Of a stretch of 64,000 bases of DNA, positions 51,801 through 64,000 are shown in pieces. The position numbers and the translations under genes are program-made. Positions within the stretch are counted from its first letter, which is position 1; the number at the start of each line of letters is the position of its first letter. The DNA is from Tubiluchus corallicola (lineage: Eukaryota > Priapulida > Priapulimorpha > Priapulimorphida > Tubiluchidae). The stretch covers positions 1,817,501 through 1,881,500 of the forward strand of contig JAQGDQ010000003.1 of assembly GCA_030141605.1 (NCBI GenBank), written 5' to 3'. The notes under the pieces are model-generated. The model did not search any database and was not told the DNA's origin. It saw only the letters and a program-made list of their open reading frames with translations.

Positions 51801-54800
51801 TTCCAATGAGTGAACTACATAAGTGGAAATCTCAGTGATATGTTGTTCTAAATGAGCAAAATTGTGTCGAGTGGAGCATTTTCATGTCAAGCTGCAAACA
51901 GAAGCCAATTCTAGAAAGTGTGAAAACTGGTTAGAAAAACGGTTCGCGTTGAACGTCTCATTTATTATCAAACTAATTATAATCCACACTCTTAATGTCA
52001 ATTCTTTAATTCTCTTATCTAACTTTTGTTGTAGAAATATGCTTTGGTAACCTAGAAACAACAGAAGTATAGATAACTTTGTTCGAACGAATTCAATTTT
52101 GATAATCTCATAAAATCTCATCAATTTGTTGCTGCGTTCCTAGATCGACTTAAAATCTCTAAACCCAACAAAGTCGTTTAGGCGACACTCTTAAAGCAGG
52201 TGGCGCTGACGAGTCTGACGGAGGGCTTCCAGATGCTCTGAAAGGTTTACCTAAAACACGTTAACCAGGTAACCCAAATAGCATGAGTTTAACCTCCTTT
52301 CGATTCCCTGTTGTTCCTGCATGGCATTAGATAATATTTGCCTATTATTGCCGAAAAATATCTTTGTCTTTCTGAAAAGCTTCTCTTTCTCTCGTTTCCC
52401 TCTTTCGAAAAACAGAATTAAAGACGACTGCCATGTTGTGACTTACGCGTTAATAACAATGACGATGATCATAATAATGATGACGGTGGCGACAATGACA
52501 CAGTAACTTACCTCAATTCAAATTACCACCCTACCTTTAAATTGCGGGCAGAACTGTCTTCATTGCCATCATCGTCTAACGTCATTAATTGTCATCACCA
52601 TCAGCAGCATCGTTAACAATTGAAAATACCTCATTAGTGTAGCATCATTATCATTAACGTCAAAATGGCTTTAAGACAAGAGTTCCACAACACTCGGCAT
52701 GTCAAAAAGGTGAAAAATTGACTAGGAACATTCAGAATTTATCGACCACAAATATCCAATGCAAAAACACTGCAGAGTAGTATAACTGTCAAAAACTCTC
52801 TCGTTAGATTAGATTTTAGATTTTAGAATTATTATATACAATGCCAATGTGTACATGTACATACAGAACAATATGCAACATGCAAAATTTATAATTCATC
52901 AGCACATGAAGACACATCAAGTCAATATCAAGTCGTACCTTATTTTTCACTTTTTTTCTATTACATGTAGTAAATAGCCCTAAAGTTAACACCTGCATCA
53001 CGTGGTTTTATCCATGGTCCGGCTTCAGGAAAGAGATTACACACAGGCTGTGAGAATGTTATCCATTTTGCTAATCCCTCAATGCAGTTTTCGAGTTACA
53101 CTCCTTGCAATTGTGGTAATACATGGATTATTCGCATTTCCCATGTGGTTTTCTCGGATGACTTTCCCAACATCAAACTTTCTCACGAAAAGTACGGGAA
53201 ATGTTTAGTGATGACCACATTGCGTTAATTAGACGCCGTGGGTCCATTTGGTGATGTAGATGTATAATCGTAGTTTTTTGTAAGTGGGTACCTGTGTGGT
53301 ACTCTCTACATTTATCTATAATGCCTACAGTAAAATTTATTTAAGACTTGCCAAACCCGGCATGAAATTTTCACATTAACCCACAGTAATGAACTACATC
53401 CACCATACCACACCACCCGCCAACAGCACCCACACCACACCATTCATACCATGCCTAACTACACTACATCAGCTACACCACAATTTGGCAATAAAAACCG
53501 CAGACAAAAAGTTTTAAAAAGGTTTGATTTAAATTCCTCTAAATAAGGTTTAAAATTTCTAATCAAACTACTAACTAGGTGCAAAAATTGTGTATGATAG
53601 ACAATATGATCCATACTATCATTCATGTCACTGAAACTTTGGTGTCCCAGCTATTCCTCATTTTGAAAAGCAGCTATTGTGCGCAATCTCATTTTCAGAT
53701 CCCTCCATGTAGCAGTCAGATTCAGAGCATAAGCCTGTACTTATCTTCAGTAAAAACAATCCCATCAGGCTTAAATTGATAACCTGGGTAATTAACATAC
53801 TCGTTTTCAGAGTGCTTCAATTTACAAGGAAATTCGGATTACTCTTTTATATAATTCACGTACTCGTTTTCAAAGTACTCCATCTGAGAGTCATAATTAG
53901 GCACTCAAAAACTGAGTACTAACTAACTAAAATCTTCGGAAGATATACTCGTATTAATAAGTTTGTCAAGTTTACAGACGCATGACAAGAATTAGAAACT
54001 GAAGCTAGAGCACTGTCCCCTCTCTGTTACCGCATAATGAATTCGATTCGATCCAGTAAAAATATGTAAATTAAATATCAGATGATTAACTCTGCCTCAG
54101 TTACACTAGTCAAACCAGACCGGCAACAGTACATATACCAGTTGACCAGTGATTGGTTACAGCTATTGCTGTGAGAGGTTTGGAATATTGACTATATTGC
54201 AGCCTGGGCTACTAAAGTTGGCGCCCGCTGCATGCCCAACTACAGAACTGAATTTGTAAACAACACTTACCGTAGTCTAAATCAGCTTGCACTTCAACCA
54301 CCTCTAATGCTTCTTGCAGCTGCGGGTTTTGTTTTCTTAGCTCACTTTTCTTCGGGTATCGGTTTTACTGGAAGATTCTTTCTTCCCGTAGTCCGAGACC
54401 CTAGTACTGCTACTTAATACAGCACTTGGCTTTGCGCCTGGATCAGAGTTTTACTTGGCGGCTTATCATAGATCACTTTCATGGACTTCGGCATCATTAC
54501 TTTTCTAGCATTGGGCGCAATAAATGTTATTTATGCTTGGTATTATTGTGCAAGATTTCCTGACACTCCATAGTACCGCTGCTAATTTCACGTAGTAACA
54601 CTGATTTATTGTCAGTCAAGACGTCTCGGGGAAAAATGAAGTAACGGATCATAGAAACTGAGCGTAAAAACGAATATGCTTGTAGGATTTCAAAAAAAGT
54701 TTTTGTGATAAAATACCCGAGTTTCACAAAGCAAGCAGCAGCCCTAAGTCACTTTTTAATTCTTTGTAATCATAAGATTTTTCAACAAAGTAATTTTTTA

Positions 54801-54874
54801 AAAAAGTAAAAGAAGTTCAAAACTTAGTTTAAAGACTTGAAAGGACTGTTTTGAAGTAACAGGATAATTGCAAG
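48802..54874. other. Gene-poor region
   Basis: Roughly 6 kb in which I recognise no protein gene, RNA gene or transposon. It contains a TA run (48801-48815), a low-complexity lysine-coding frame (50466-50678), an ACC/CAC-rich tract near 53395-53470 and a few unsupported frames (51154-51372 minus, 53002-53208, 54232-54417). Confidence 0.5.
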
Positions 54875-54977
54875 TTTATCCCAGTTCATTCGATCAATCA
54901 AAATCAGGTTAGGAATTTAGATTTATCCCAGTTCATTCGATCAATCAAAATCAGGTTGGAAATCAGGTTAGGAATTT
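54875..54977. repeat. 47-bp tandem duplication beside the tRNA gene
   Basis: TTTATCCCAGTTCATTCGAT at 54875 recurs at 54922, each copy running on through ATCAATCAAAATCAGG; a third partial unit AATCAGGTTAGGAATT follows at 54961. It lies 30 bases past the 3' end of the tRNA gene. Confidence 0.9.
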
Positions 54978-55006
54978 TTTAATCAAACACAGCGTTCCGC
55001 AAAACT

Positions 55007-55080
55007 AGGCACCACCCGGATTCGAACCGGGGATCTCCTGTTTACTAGACAGGCGCTTTAACCGACTAAGCCATGGCGCC
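55007..55080 (-). tRNA. tRNA-Thr (anticodon AGT)
   Basis: 74-nt tRNA without intron. Acceptor stem GGCGCCA pairs with TGGTGCC (one G-U), discriminator T. Box A region TGGCTTAGTCGGTTAAAGC forms the D arm. Anticodon stem CCTGT/ACAGG encloses CTAGTAA, anticodon AGT (read as IGT after modification). The T arm CCCGG TTCGAAT CCGGG carries box B. A TTTT pol III stop follows directly on the minus strand (AAAA at 55001-55004). All stems are intact, so it looks functional. It stands alone; I saw no other tRNA in the window. Confidence 0.97.
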
Positions 55081-55245
55081 TCGAACGAATGAGTCAACCG
55101 CAAAACAGAATAGTTAGTACATGTATTGCATAGATCTAGATTCTAGATTATCTAGATTCTAAACAAGGATCAATTGCCACATAAGCTACAAAGTTAACGT
55201 ACAGCGTAAAACCATGCACTAGCATGAAATCAGTTTTTAATCGGC

Positions 55246-55266
55246 GAATAAAAATAAATAAATAAA

Positions 55267-55297
<31 letters not shown>
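55246..55297. repeat. (AAAT)n microsatellite
   Basis: AATA/AAAATA units over about 50 bases, immediately upstream of the tRNA region in tRNA orientation. Confidence 0.95.
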
Positions 55298-58200
55298 TTG
55301 TTGTATTAATTGCGATGAAAATTGATTATAGTTTATTATAGTTCAGCGACATTGCTTTTGATTAGTAATCATCTTATAAACGGACTTATAAATTAGTCGC
55401 CTTTAATTAGTCTACATAGGCCAGTTTCTCAAGCAGCTGTTTGTTTTCCTAATCTCGGCCGGTAACGGCCCAATGCAGCAATGGAATTTTTTATGGCGTA
55501 CACTTTCATTCAATTTGTGCCAACCTGCCCATTGTATCTGCTCAGTGTTCTGTGCTCATCAATGATTTTGAAAACAGAATTAAATTTAATATACGTGCAA
55601 TTTTGAACTAACAATAGTATAATTTTGAACATATACTATAATTCTCAGCATATACTATACTACCTTATACTATACAGCTGACTATATGTATATAGTCACA
55701 CGCTCCAATGCTGACCCTATGCAACGTTACAAAGGTCTCAAGGTCTTAAGACGCAGCTGTCTTCAGTGCTCAGTCACAATTAGTTTGGTCAAACTGTTTC
55801 ACTGATCGAATCTGTAGAGAGCAGAACTCGACATGAGACTGAGGCGTCTATGTGACAAAATTGTTTGTGTTTAATACATTTATTTATAACATGTAGAATA
55901 TCATTATTCAGAACTTAACCCCCTTCTTTACAAACACTTATAAATCGTATTTTTTTCTCATAAATAGAGCTCCTTGTACAGTTTTTTCCGAAAGAAATTA
56001 CCATAGTTCATTGAAATACCAAAAGTCTTAAGTCGAATCCAATATAGCAAAGGCCTCTTTCAAAGTAATCCTTTATACCAAAAATATCTTTCATGTCAAG
56101 TTCCAAAATGAGATTTCAACTAAGAAGCTATCACTAACTGTGGGAACCTTGAAAGTTAATTCAGATCTAAATGTATCTAAAATCTGAACTTGATTATAGA
56201 AATACAATAGAAACTACAGAATGTTCTACAGAATAATTATTAATTAGTCCTGTTTGACAACTATTATTAGTATACGTTTGTTCAACTGCATTTAACTACA
56301 TTTACAAATCATGGTATCAGCCTTATTCCTTGTCACTCGCTACTGAATCCGGATCGACGGTTCTGAGGTATTATGAGGTGTTACTGGACACTAAACTTCC
56401 TGGACGTTGCTGATAAACAAACAAGTGGCAAGATTCCGCAGGAAAAACAATTTCGCCGACAAATACTGATGATATAAATAGCAGCTGTTGACTGGATGCG
56501 GAAAACAGGGCTAGAAAATTTCGGTTCACGTTCTCTTCCTGAATGTAGAATTAAAACCAAATCTGTAATCCTATAAGTAACATCTACATGTTCAGATGAA
56601 TTAAAACGTCGTTTTTGCATTCTCACGCAACTGTTGTGCTATTATGCGTGTATTCGCGATCTGAGTCGTCTTCATGATCCAAGCGTGCATTGCAATGCAA
56701 TAATCTAGTGGATTTACTCATTCTACTGATCATTAGACTCCCATTACTAACTGCAAATATGATTGCCTATGACAATGAGGATTTAATTAGCCACCACACA
56801 GTTCATGCTGTTCGATGCAGCAGCCGGCTTCGAGATGCGAAACTACACAATAAAAATGGGACAAATGCAAAAGGTTTCCTTGACTTTAGTTTGTGTCGTT
56901 AGGCTATAATTTTTCTGCGAAACGTCGTGTTTTGAAGGATTATTGTCTTTGAAAAGTTGGATAAGCATTTATGTAAACATCATAGTTTAACTTCTGATAT
57001 TTTAATGATTTTAGGAAATGAAGCACTGAAGTGCATGGTTAACCTACCAGGCATGCTTCAATGAGTCGTACACCGACACTATATAGGTCCATGTATTCAA
57101 TTGACGTCAAATAAAATGTCAATCATTCTCAGTGAAGCTCTGCTGATTGTCCAACCAGTGTGCATGTTTTTCACACGCCCACAGAACCGCTTCATTACCT
57201 CATCTTTCGGGACAAGAGCTCTAACTATGTATTGTCGGAATATGTTATATTCCTCTGAAAAATGCTCAACTTGTTAGAAATTTGCGGGAGAGAAATCAGT
57301 CTGGTTTTAGATCTTATTTTAGGTTGTTGATTGCCTGTATTGTCGATTAAAATTGCAGGTGAATTAGTGGAAATACATAGCATAATTTCGTTTTTTATAG
57401 GAAGAAATGCGCAGCACTTGCGTCTATGAGTTACTGATTTTGCTGTTAATAAAATGCGCAATTAAGTTTAATGTAAGACCTTACAAGCTAGGTAAAGACA
57501 AGTATTAACTTTAAAAAATACAAATTAACTTAACGAGGTTAATTTCGCCGATCATATGACGCTGATTTAATGATCGGAAATGTAAAATGGCCTACTTGAA
57601 CATAGGTGACAATGACTTTTTATAACTTTATAATGAAGCCCGAGTTGGCAGGTATAAATGATTCCAGGTTAACATGCATGTAAAAATTACAGCATGAGTA
57701 TTTCTAAGTAGGCTTGCGCAGGTTGTAGGAATGGCCAGTTAGCAATAGCTGAAGCCCAGCGGCAAAGTTGTACTCATCTAAGGGAATACGTGACAACTGT
57801 CAGGATTATGTGGTAAGCGAGCACACTCATAGGAATTCACATTCAGGCAAAATGTTTTCTTTTCTGGTCACTTTTTCAAACCTCAATAAGATCATCACGG
57901 TCAAAATTAATTCAAATGTGGTCAAAATTTATCTTATATATAAACGTAAAATTTGTATCCCGAAATAGTCAATTTTTGCTATTTTCCTGGCTATAATCAT
58001 AATTAAAAGATGCCATTTGGACTTGGGCAAGATCGTTTACGGAATAAAATAATCAAATTTATTCCATTTCTGTAGTCTAACAAACAGTTGAAAAAAACGC
58101 AAAAAGTGGATAAAAGCTTGCGAACGACCACATGATTAGTTAAAATTAGAAAAAAATACGTCGCAGGTATGATGTGTTCGTATATTCAAAGGCAAAAGAG

Positions 58201-61200
58201 ACTTTCGTACATATATGTTGTTGCCCATTTATTGTAAAGCAAGGCTAACTGGCTTAGTTTCTTTATTATACTTATGTTTCTACATTTTGTAGTGCTTTGA
58301 AACTTCGTCTCTACATTCTGTTTAAATTGAAAAGCCATTTTTGGCTACTTGAAGTGTTATTTTCGGGTAAAAATAGCCGCTGCTCTGTTTATGTTTATGA
58401 AAAAGTGCAATCAGTTTATCTGCTGATTAGACATTAATTGTGACTGTCATGTTGTTTAGTTTAGTTTAGACAGTTGTTGTCCAGCGTGAGCTGTTGTCCC
58501 GAATGCCGCTGAGTGTGCTTACATTACAGCGGAGGCGGAGCGATAGACCAATGTGTTTGACGTCAATTCTCACGAAGACGTTGAATAAAACAAAACAGTT
58601 TTCTCGTGATGTATTATGTGCTTCTACAATACTTGTATAATCCAGCTTCAATGCATATAAAGTGTACATGTTTTGGATTTAACTATTAGACCGGGCAATT
58701 TCGATTTGACTTCCCTACTGCTTTTGCACTTTATTTATTTAGGGTTATTGTGGATACGTTCACAGCATTTTGTCGAGTACCGCACCAAATACGACACTTG
58801 TATAAAATTAGTAAATACCGTATTTACTTCAGTTAATCATACAAATGAACTGTCGGTAGCGCTCTGTCCTTTCTCAATCAATGAAACTATAAAAAGAACA
58901 CAATTCTGTTACACAACTTTGTCATTAAAATACCAACAAGACATTAAACAATCGCGAGGTTCAAGGATTGATTAATACTTTAACAAAATGCCAACTCTCT
59001 GAAGAGCAATGATTTTCTGCTTCACAAAGGGTGAGCTATTGTTTCGGGCAACAGCACTTCACATTAGCAATCAATTTAATCACGCTTTGCCATCAACAAA
59101 GTAAGTAGTAATTGTTGACTGCACAATATATGTATGACATAAACGAGTTTCTACCATGCAAGCTTTAGACCAACATAAGCTCAACATTTAATTATGGATT
59201 CTTGCAGAAAATAAAATGAAATTTGATTTCACATAAACACGTGTGACGTGTGATAAGTAGAGAAATTTGGGAATCTTCAGATGTACAGAGAAAGCGTAAG
59301 TTTCATCAGTTAATGTGTAAAAATATAAAAACCACACAAGTGAAGCCAGTTTATCAGTGACAGGGCTGTTGCAAAAGTTCCAATAGAACTGCCTTATTTC
59401 TATAGCTTATTAGCCCCTTTACAAAAACACTTTAACGTATACAAGAAATGCGTTTGGATGAAATAATAATCCTTTTGGAAAGGCATCAATTAAACAAATA
59501 CATTGTATTTTTGAATGGCCCTATTAAAACTACATAGGTCAAGGCAAAATTGTTGAAGATCGATATGAGACTAACAGACAGTTGCTGGAACAAGGAAATT
59601 TAATTTACCTTACATACAGCAGGTCAACATAATTGTATTACTACATATTGTGGATGGATAATCCTTGGTTTACCGCAGCTTTTGTACTGCATTTGGTTTC
59701 TATAGATATACCTGCACCAGTTCTTCGCACAGCTGGTTGTATGTCCGTTTATACATATTAAACTACAAATTATTTAATAAATCAAATTAGCATAGAGATG
59801 TAAGCCTCTTCAAAGAATATTTTGTCGATTAGGACTGATGCAAGATATTGGGAATTGATAAACTTGTAAATGGCAATTTAGCATACTAACAGCTTTATTA
59901 ATGAGGGTAATATTGCTACTTAATTGCTTTGCGCTGTTATAATGATAATCAGAAACAATTCGGCTTCATGCATAATAATATGACTTTTGCAATTTTGCAA
60001 TTGCCTGTAGTTTGCAGCTTTTAACTCACTCCAAACATTAAGTAAATTTATGTCATTTCCATAATTATTACTCACTTGTGAATTCAGTGACGTAAAATGG
60101 AAACCGTTTTAATATTTATTTATTCCTATAGCTATACAGGAGCCCTGTTATATTACGTCCGCTTAATTTAACAGATGTTATATTAACAGTATAATTTTTA
60201 ATAAAATATGCAAAGACATGTTTGCTGACTAACACAAAACTACAGACCATGTAAGCGTTGTACTATGCTGCAATGATTAAGCAAACTAGACCTTGGTCTT
60301 TGTTTTGCTGAGGCCAACAGCACACGCGTGTCTTAGGTAAACTGATAAAGGTAAGCGTACACCCATTTATTGCTATGCCAATGTTTGCAGGTAATAATTA
60401 ATGCAGTTAATTACAAGCTATCACTTTAGTATGAACGACCAATTGAACAGACGCAACTTTTATTAGCTACCTGCCATATCTCAAATGGAAGACACTAATA
60501 AATTATTGTTAGTTTAGGTTACACAGGACTATTTCTAAAAGCACAAAGTTTAAAAGTGCAAATATCAATAGCTACTTGTAGGAGCAAAAATGCGTCAACC
60601 AAGCGGTTCTGACTACATTAGTCTAAATTAACAGGTACCTAAAAGCTTACTATAAGTTGTATCTAACTTGCTTTAACAATTATTGCGAGAAGTGATAGTA
60701 GTCTTACTCTCATCTGACACCGGAAAATGACCCAACCAGCCCTTGGATTCATAAATGAATTAACTCATTCAACTACAATGTATTACTCTTACATTTAATG
60801 AATTATTAATCATGGGATAGCCTATTAAGTGTTGTCTTGCAGACACAGGAGAGACTAGAATAATGATCAGGCCTATAATTCTGTGAGCGTGTAGGCTAGT
60901 TGATGGAGTAGATAATTAAATTGTTTCCTTCTTAGTTCTTGCCATATGCACAGTTCACTTTTAGAAACAGCAAATAAATTGTAAATCTAAATCTTTCTAA
61001 ATCTGAAGCGTACGCGTTCATAAATTATATTACATTAGCTTGTCATTTGTAATACCATCACAGAAACGTAAAGAGCGCAATGTCAGCTTATTTATCTGCT
61101 AGAAAAGAATCTAAAGAATTGATATTTTCTCATCCGACGCTTTACTAGATTGTGAAGCCCTATGGATAATAACGTATCACGCTATGGCCCATTACATTGA

Positions 61201-61699
61201 AAAATAGCTTGTTATTAACTTTGAGTGTACATTGATCTTTCCAAATACCTCTTTGGAGAATTCGATGCTTCGAGCGTACAAATGTAATCCTAAGTTGGAG
61301 AAGCCAGCATTTGATTAAATAACAAATATAACATCGCATTCAAAGAAAAAATGAAGTAGAACTGAAAAGAAAATGAATAAAAGAATAATTCAGAGTCAGA
61401 AAAAAGGAAACAAGAAAGGCAGTTACAGAAAAAACGGAAGGATAAGGGGTACAACAGTCAAGATAAAGTGGAAAAAATTATGGAAAGGGCGGGTCTTTAA
61501 ACGCTTCCAATGATATTAATAAATGTTGTGTTATTGTAAAGATATTCATAGCAGAATATCATTATTCACACCAACATCAAAATTCAGTTTTACATTAAGC
61601 CAAAATACAAAACTCACGAACATTTTCAAACAATATGTGAAATGCTGACAGCCTTTCTCTTTTAATCATTACAAAGTTCATGACATGATGCATTGGTGT
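55298..61699. other. Gene-free region
   Basis: About 6.4 kb of AT-rich sequence. Frames at 56381-56626 (-), 56690-56902, 57225-57461 (-), 57768-57968 and 58673-58975 were read and show no motif, signal or splice context. No structural RNA or long repeat recognised. Confidence 0.5.
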
Positions 61700-61880
61700 T
61701 TAGACAGTGACATAATTGCACTAATTGAAACCCGACGATGGAAGAACTGAACTGCGAGTTCTTCCCACAACAAAGAAGCCCCATGTTGGATCATTGATGA
61801 TACACGCAAGTCGCGTGACCACCAACTCGGGGTAAACATTTACAAAACTGATCTGATTTCTGACTTGAGCAACTAATTCG
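61700..61880 (+). pseudogene. Scrap of LINE endonuclease
   Basis: Three frames in order give SDIIALIETRRWKN, then LNCEFFPQQRSP, then DDTRKSRDHQLGVNIYKTDL. This is the pattern of AP-endonucleases of CR1/L2-type LINEs (DIIxLTETWL, then an ExxPxGY block, then R..RGGGV). Shifts between blocks show decay, and no reverse transcriptase follows. Confidence 0.45.
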
Positions 61881-63060
61881 TAAGAAGATCCACGAGAAAA
61901 TAAACAGAATTAGTAAAACGTTATGTTTCTTGTGGTTGTATTACAGGCATCAAGCTAGCACATTGGCGTATAGTCTGTGGCATTTCGAATTATTTCTCTT
62001 TGGTCTAAGGTATATATATTCAAGTCTGCACCTTGCCTGTCAAGACATCTATATCTTCTTTGTGTGTAACGCAGGTGGGTAATAAAGCCCAATAAACTGC
62101 CACTTCAGAGAAAGTAGCCACTCTCTGCGATCATATATCAACTGGATTATAACAAGATTTCATTATTTATATATATAATGGCCGTTCTATATTTGGTTAT
62201 ATTAACTCGATGGATGTGGATGTTTAATTTAGTCTAAACCGTCAAAGGCAAAACGAATAAAAGCAGATAACATTTAAAATAAATAAATGATTCTGGTTCT
62301 GCCCTTATGGCAACATGTCGCGAGACGTAGTACTTTGCGATAACGTCCAGAAAAAAGTTCTGTCTGGAAGAGATAAATCACAATAGCAACTGAACTCACA
62401 ATCACTTTCTTTGACTCAAGATGAAAAGCAAATACGCATGAGTCCAGTTCCAAAGTTCTAATCTAACTATATTACGTAGAAAGCAACGTCTAAGAGTGGC
62501 AAAAGATCAGTGCATGTAACAGTTTAGTTGTCTGTGATTGGGCAGTATCAACTTTTTTACGGTAGTCTAGGCTTACTGTTCCATACCTAAGATTACCAAA
62601 AGTGCAAGTTTTCTTGCATCTTCTTCAAATAGTTTTTGCGGTAATATAACTGGGTTGACATAGGCTGTTAGAGTTGATCTGTCATGACTCACTTGCTTAC
62701 ACAGCGCATCATCATTATATATTAGAAAAGGAGGTTTTTCAAAGCTAGCTGGGGTCCAATATGCAGCTGAATAGGTTTCGCGGAAAGGCACTTGTAGATG
62801 AATGGCATGGCAGAGGCAGTTAGCATGAAATTAGAATCCAGCAGCAACATTCTACATTGTAGGACAAACGTTGTATGTACAGTGAGACATGTTTCCGATT
62901 TGAATTGTCAAAAGCAGCTGCCATTTCTCAGCATTCGTTTTAATATGAAGTACTTACATACTTACGTAATAACTTGCTCACCACAGCCGCATTTTCATGT
63001 CAAAAGCAAGTGCATCCAATTTTTAAAGATTAAAAATTGCGGTTTTCGCTTTACTTTATC
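61881..63060. other. Unassigned region with one exon-like minus-strand frame
   Basis: Mostly AT-rich sequence. A minus-strand frame from about 62791 to 62573 is bounded by an acceptor-like and a donor-like site but has no recognisable domain, so it is treated as a finding, not as a gene. Confidence 0.35.
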
Positions 63061-63200
63061 TTTCTTGTATTTTTGTATTGATACTTCCCCCTTCCTCACC
63101 CTTCCGCCCTCTCTTTTCTTGTTCATTTTTTAATTCTCCTCTCTCTCTCTCTCCTTCTCCCCTCCCTCTATCTTTCTCCCACTTTTTCCGACTGTCTCTT
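63061..63200. repeat. Pyrimidine-rich tract with (CT)n core
   Basis: Long T/C-rich stretch with CTCTCTCTCTCTCT at about 63138-63152. It inflates the open frame 62798-63133, whose C-terminus is simply this tract. Confidence 0.85.
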
Positions 63201-64000
63201 TCTCAACTATAGAACCACATGTTTTTGTGCTGCGTATAAATTAATTGCTACCTAGAAGACTTAGTGTAAATTTTTAGCAAAAAACATAAAACTTTATTTG
63301 CCACTGTCAACTCTAATTTAATGAACTTGTAGAGATAAGTTCATAGGTGTTTAAGTATTTAACGTGAAATTGGAAAATTTCCAGTAACAGATATTAATTT
63401 AATTCTTATGAATTTTATATAAAAATATTTGAACTGAAATGAAATTTCGCATTTTATAGCTGTTTCAGTTTGGCTTAATTTTAGTGACAGAACCATAACT
63501 ATTCAGAGTCGCTTCAACGTTGTAAAAACAAAAGATTAAAAAAAAGAAGACATGTCTAAGAATCTACCCAAGAAGCCAATAAATTTTGATGTGAGGCTCT
63601 GTAACGAGCTTGTAGACCCTCTGGTCCAACATGATATTACCAACTGTGACCATCGCCTGGCGGTGCCTCTTCAAAAGTCTAGAAAGTTTGTATCAAAATT
63701 TTGGCTCTAAAGCAATGTGATGTGAGCAAAAATTGTCATTCATTTCTAACGAACTCGTGAAGTAGTCACATACCGCCTAATTTGACTCGCTGGTTTTGAT
63801 CAGTTTAGCACCTCACTTTTTGCTTTAGTCTTAGAATGGTTTCTTCTCCAAGATAAGCGCAAAAGTAAGCAGACACCAAACTGTACGGTGTTTTTGCAAG
63901 AGAATCCCGAGACAAGTGGAAACACTTTAAGTGACGCTTTAAGAACGTTTTAGATGAAGTAAAACAAGCTGCTGCAGCCAATAAGTCTGATATCATCGAA
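63201..64000. other. Window end with a small unassigned frame
   Basis: A complete 52-codon frame runs 63552-63710 (ATG to TAA) and a 63-codon minus-strand frame lies at 63996-63805. Neither has a known motif. Nothing else is recognised before the window ends. Confidence 0.3.

Noticed and set aside
58673-58975. 100-codon frame
   Set aside because: No motif, AT-driven composition and no splice context; a chance frame.

Overview
The window is nuclear DNA from an animal, most likely a marine or other non-vertebrate metazoan. It is AT-rich (about one third G+C by eye). Its genes are split by many small GT-AG introns, and it carries a canonical eukaryotic tRNA gene, degenerate non-LTR retrotransposons, DNA-transposon relics and simple repeats. 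The phylum cannot be fixed from the sequence. There is no bacterial operon, CRISPR array or phage.

Four protein genes can be assembled exon by exon with consistent reading phase, all in the first 47 kb. They form two tail-to-tail pairs: NDUFS7 (+, 5' end off the window, CDS 323-2750) faces OSTF1 (-, CDS 10743-5500), and a twelve-finger C2H2 zinc-finger gene (+, CDS 18193-23119) faces an EVA1C-like membrane lectin gene (-, CDS 46765-24855). The OSTF1 and zinc-finger genes diverge from a 7.4-kb gap packed with two oppositely oriented LINE copies and a fold-back element. The EVA1C-like gene is long because of an 11-kb intron that holds a diverged minisatellite, a probable LINE 3' tail and a Tc1/mariner-like transposase scrap.

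The genes do unrelated jobs: a complex I Fe-S subunit in mitochondria; an SH3-ankyrin cytoplasmic adaptor; a probable nuclear DNA-binding protein; and a cell-surface SUEL-lectin receptor. No functional cluster is implied.

From about 47 kb to the end there is one clear gene, a tRNA-Thr(AGT) at 55007-55080 (-). The rest holds very well preserved inverted repeats (48.0-48.8 kb), microsatellites, a LINE endonuclease scrap near 61.8 kb and a few short open frames that cannot be promoted to genes.

The observations most worth a second look are: a 343-bp near-identical duplication that flanks OSTF1 exon 6 and whose edge supplies that exon's last codons and splice donor; a cluster of young, near-perfect inverted repeats in and upstream of the EVA1C-like gene; a 424-bp TA-flanked pogo-like element that keeps the transposase C-terminus; and a TIR element in OSTF1 intron 2 with a coding-like interior. 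No convincing new multi-gene system was found.
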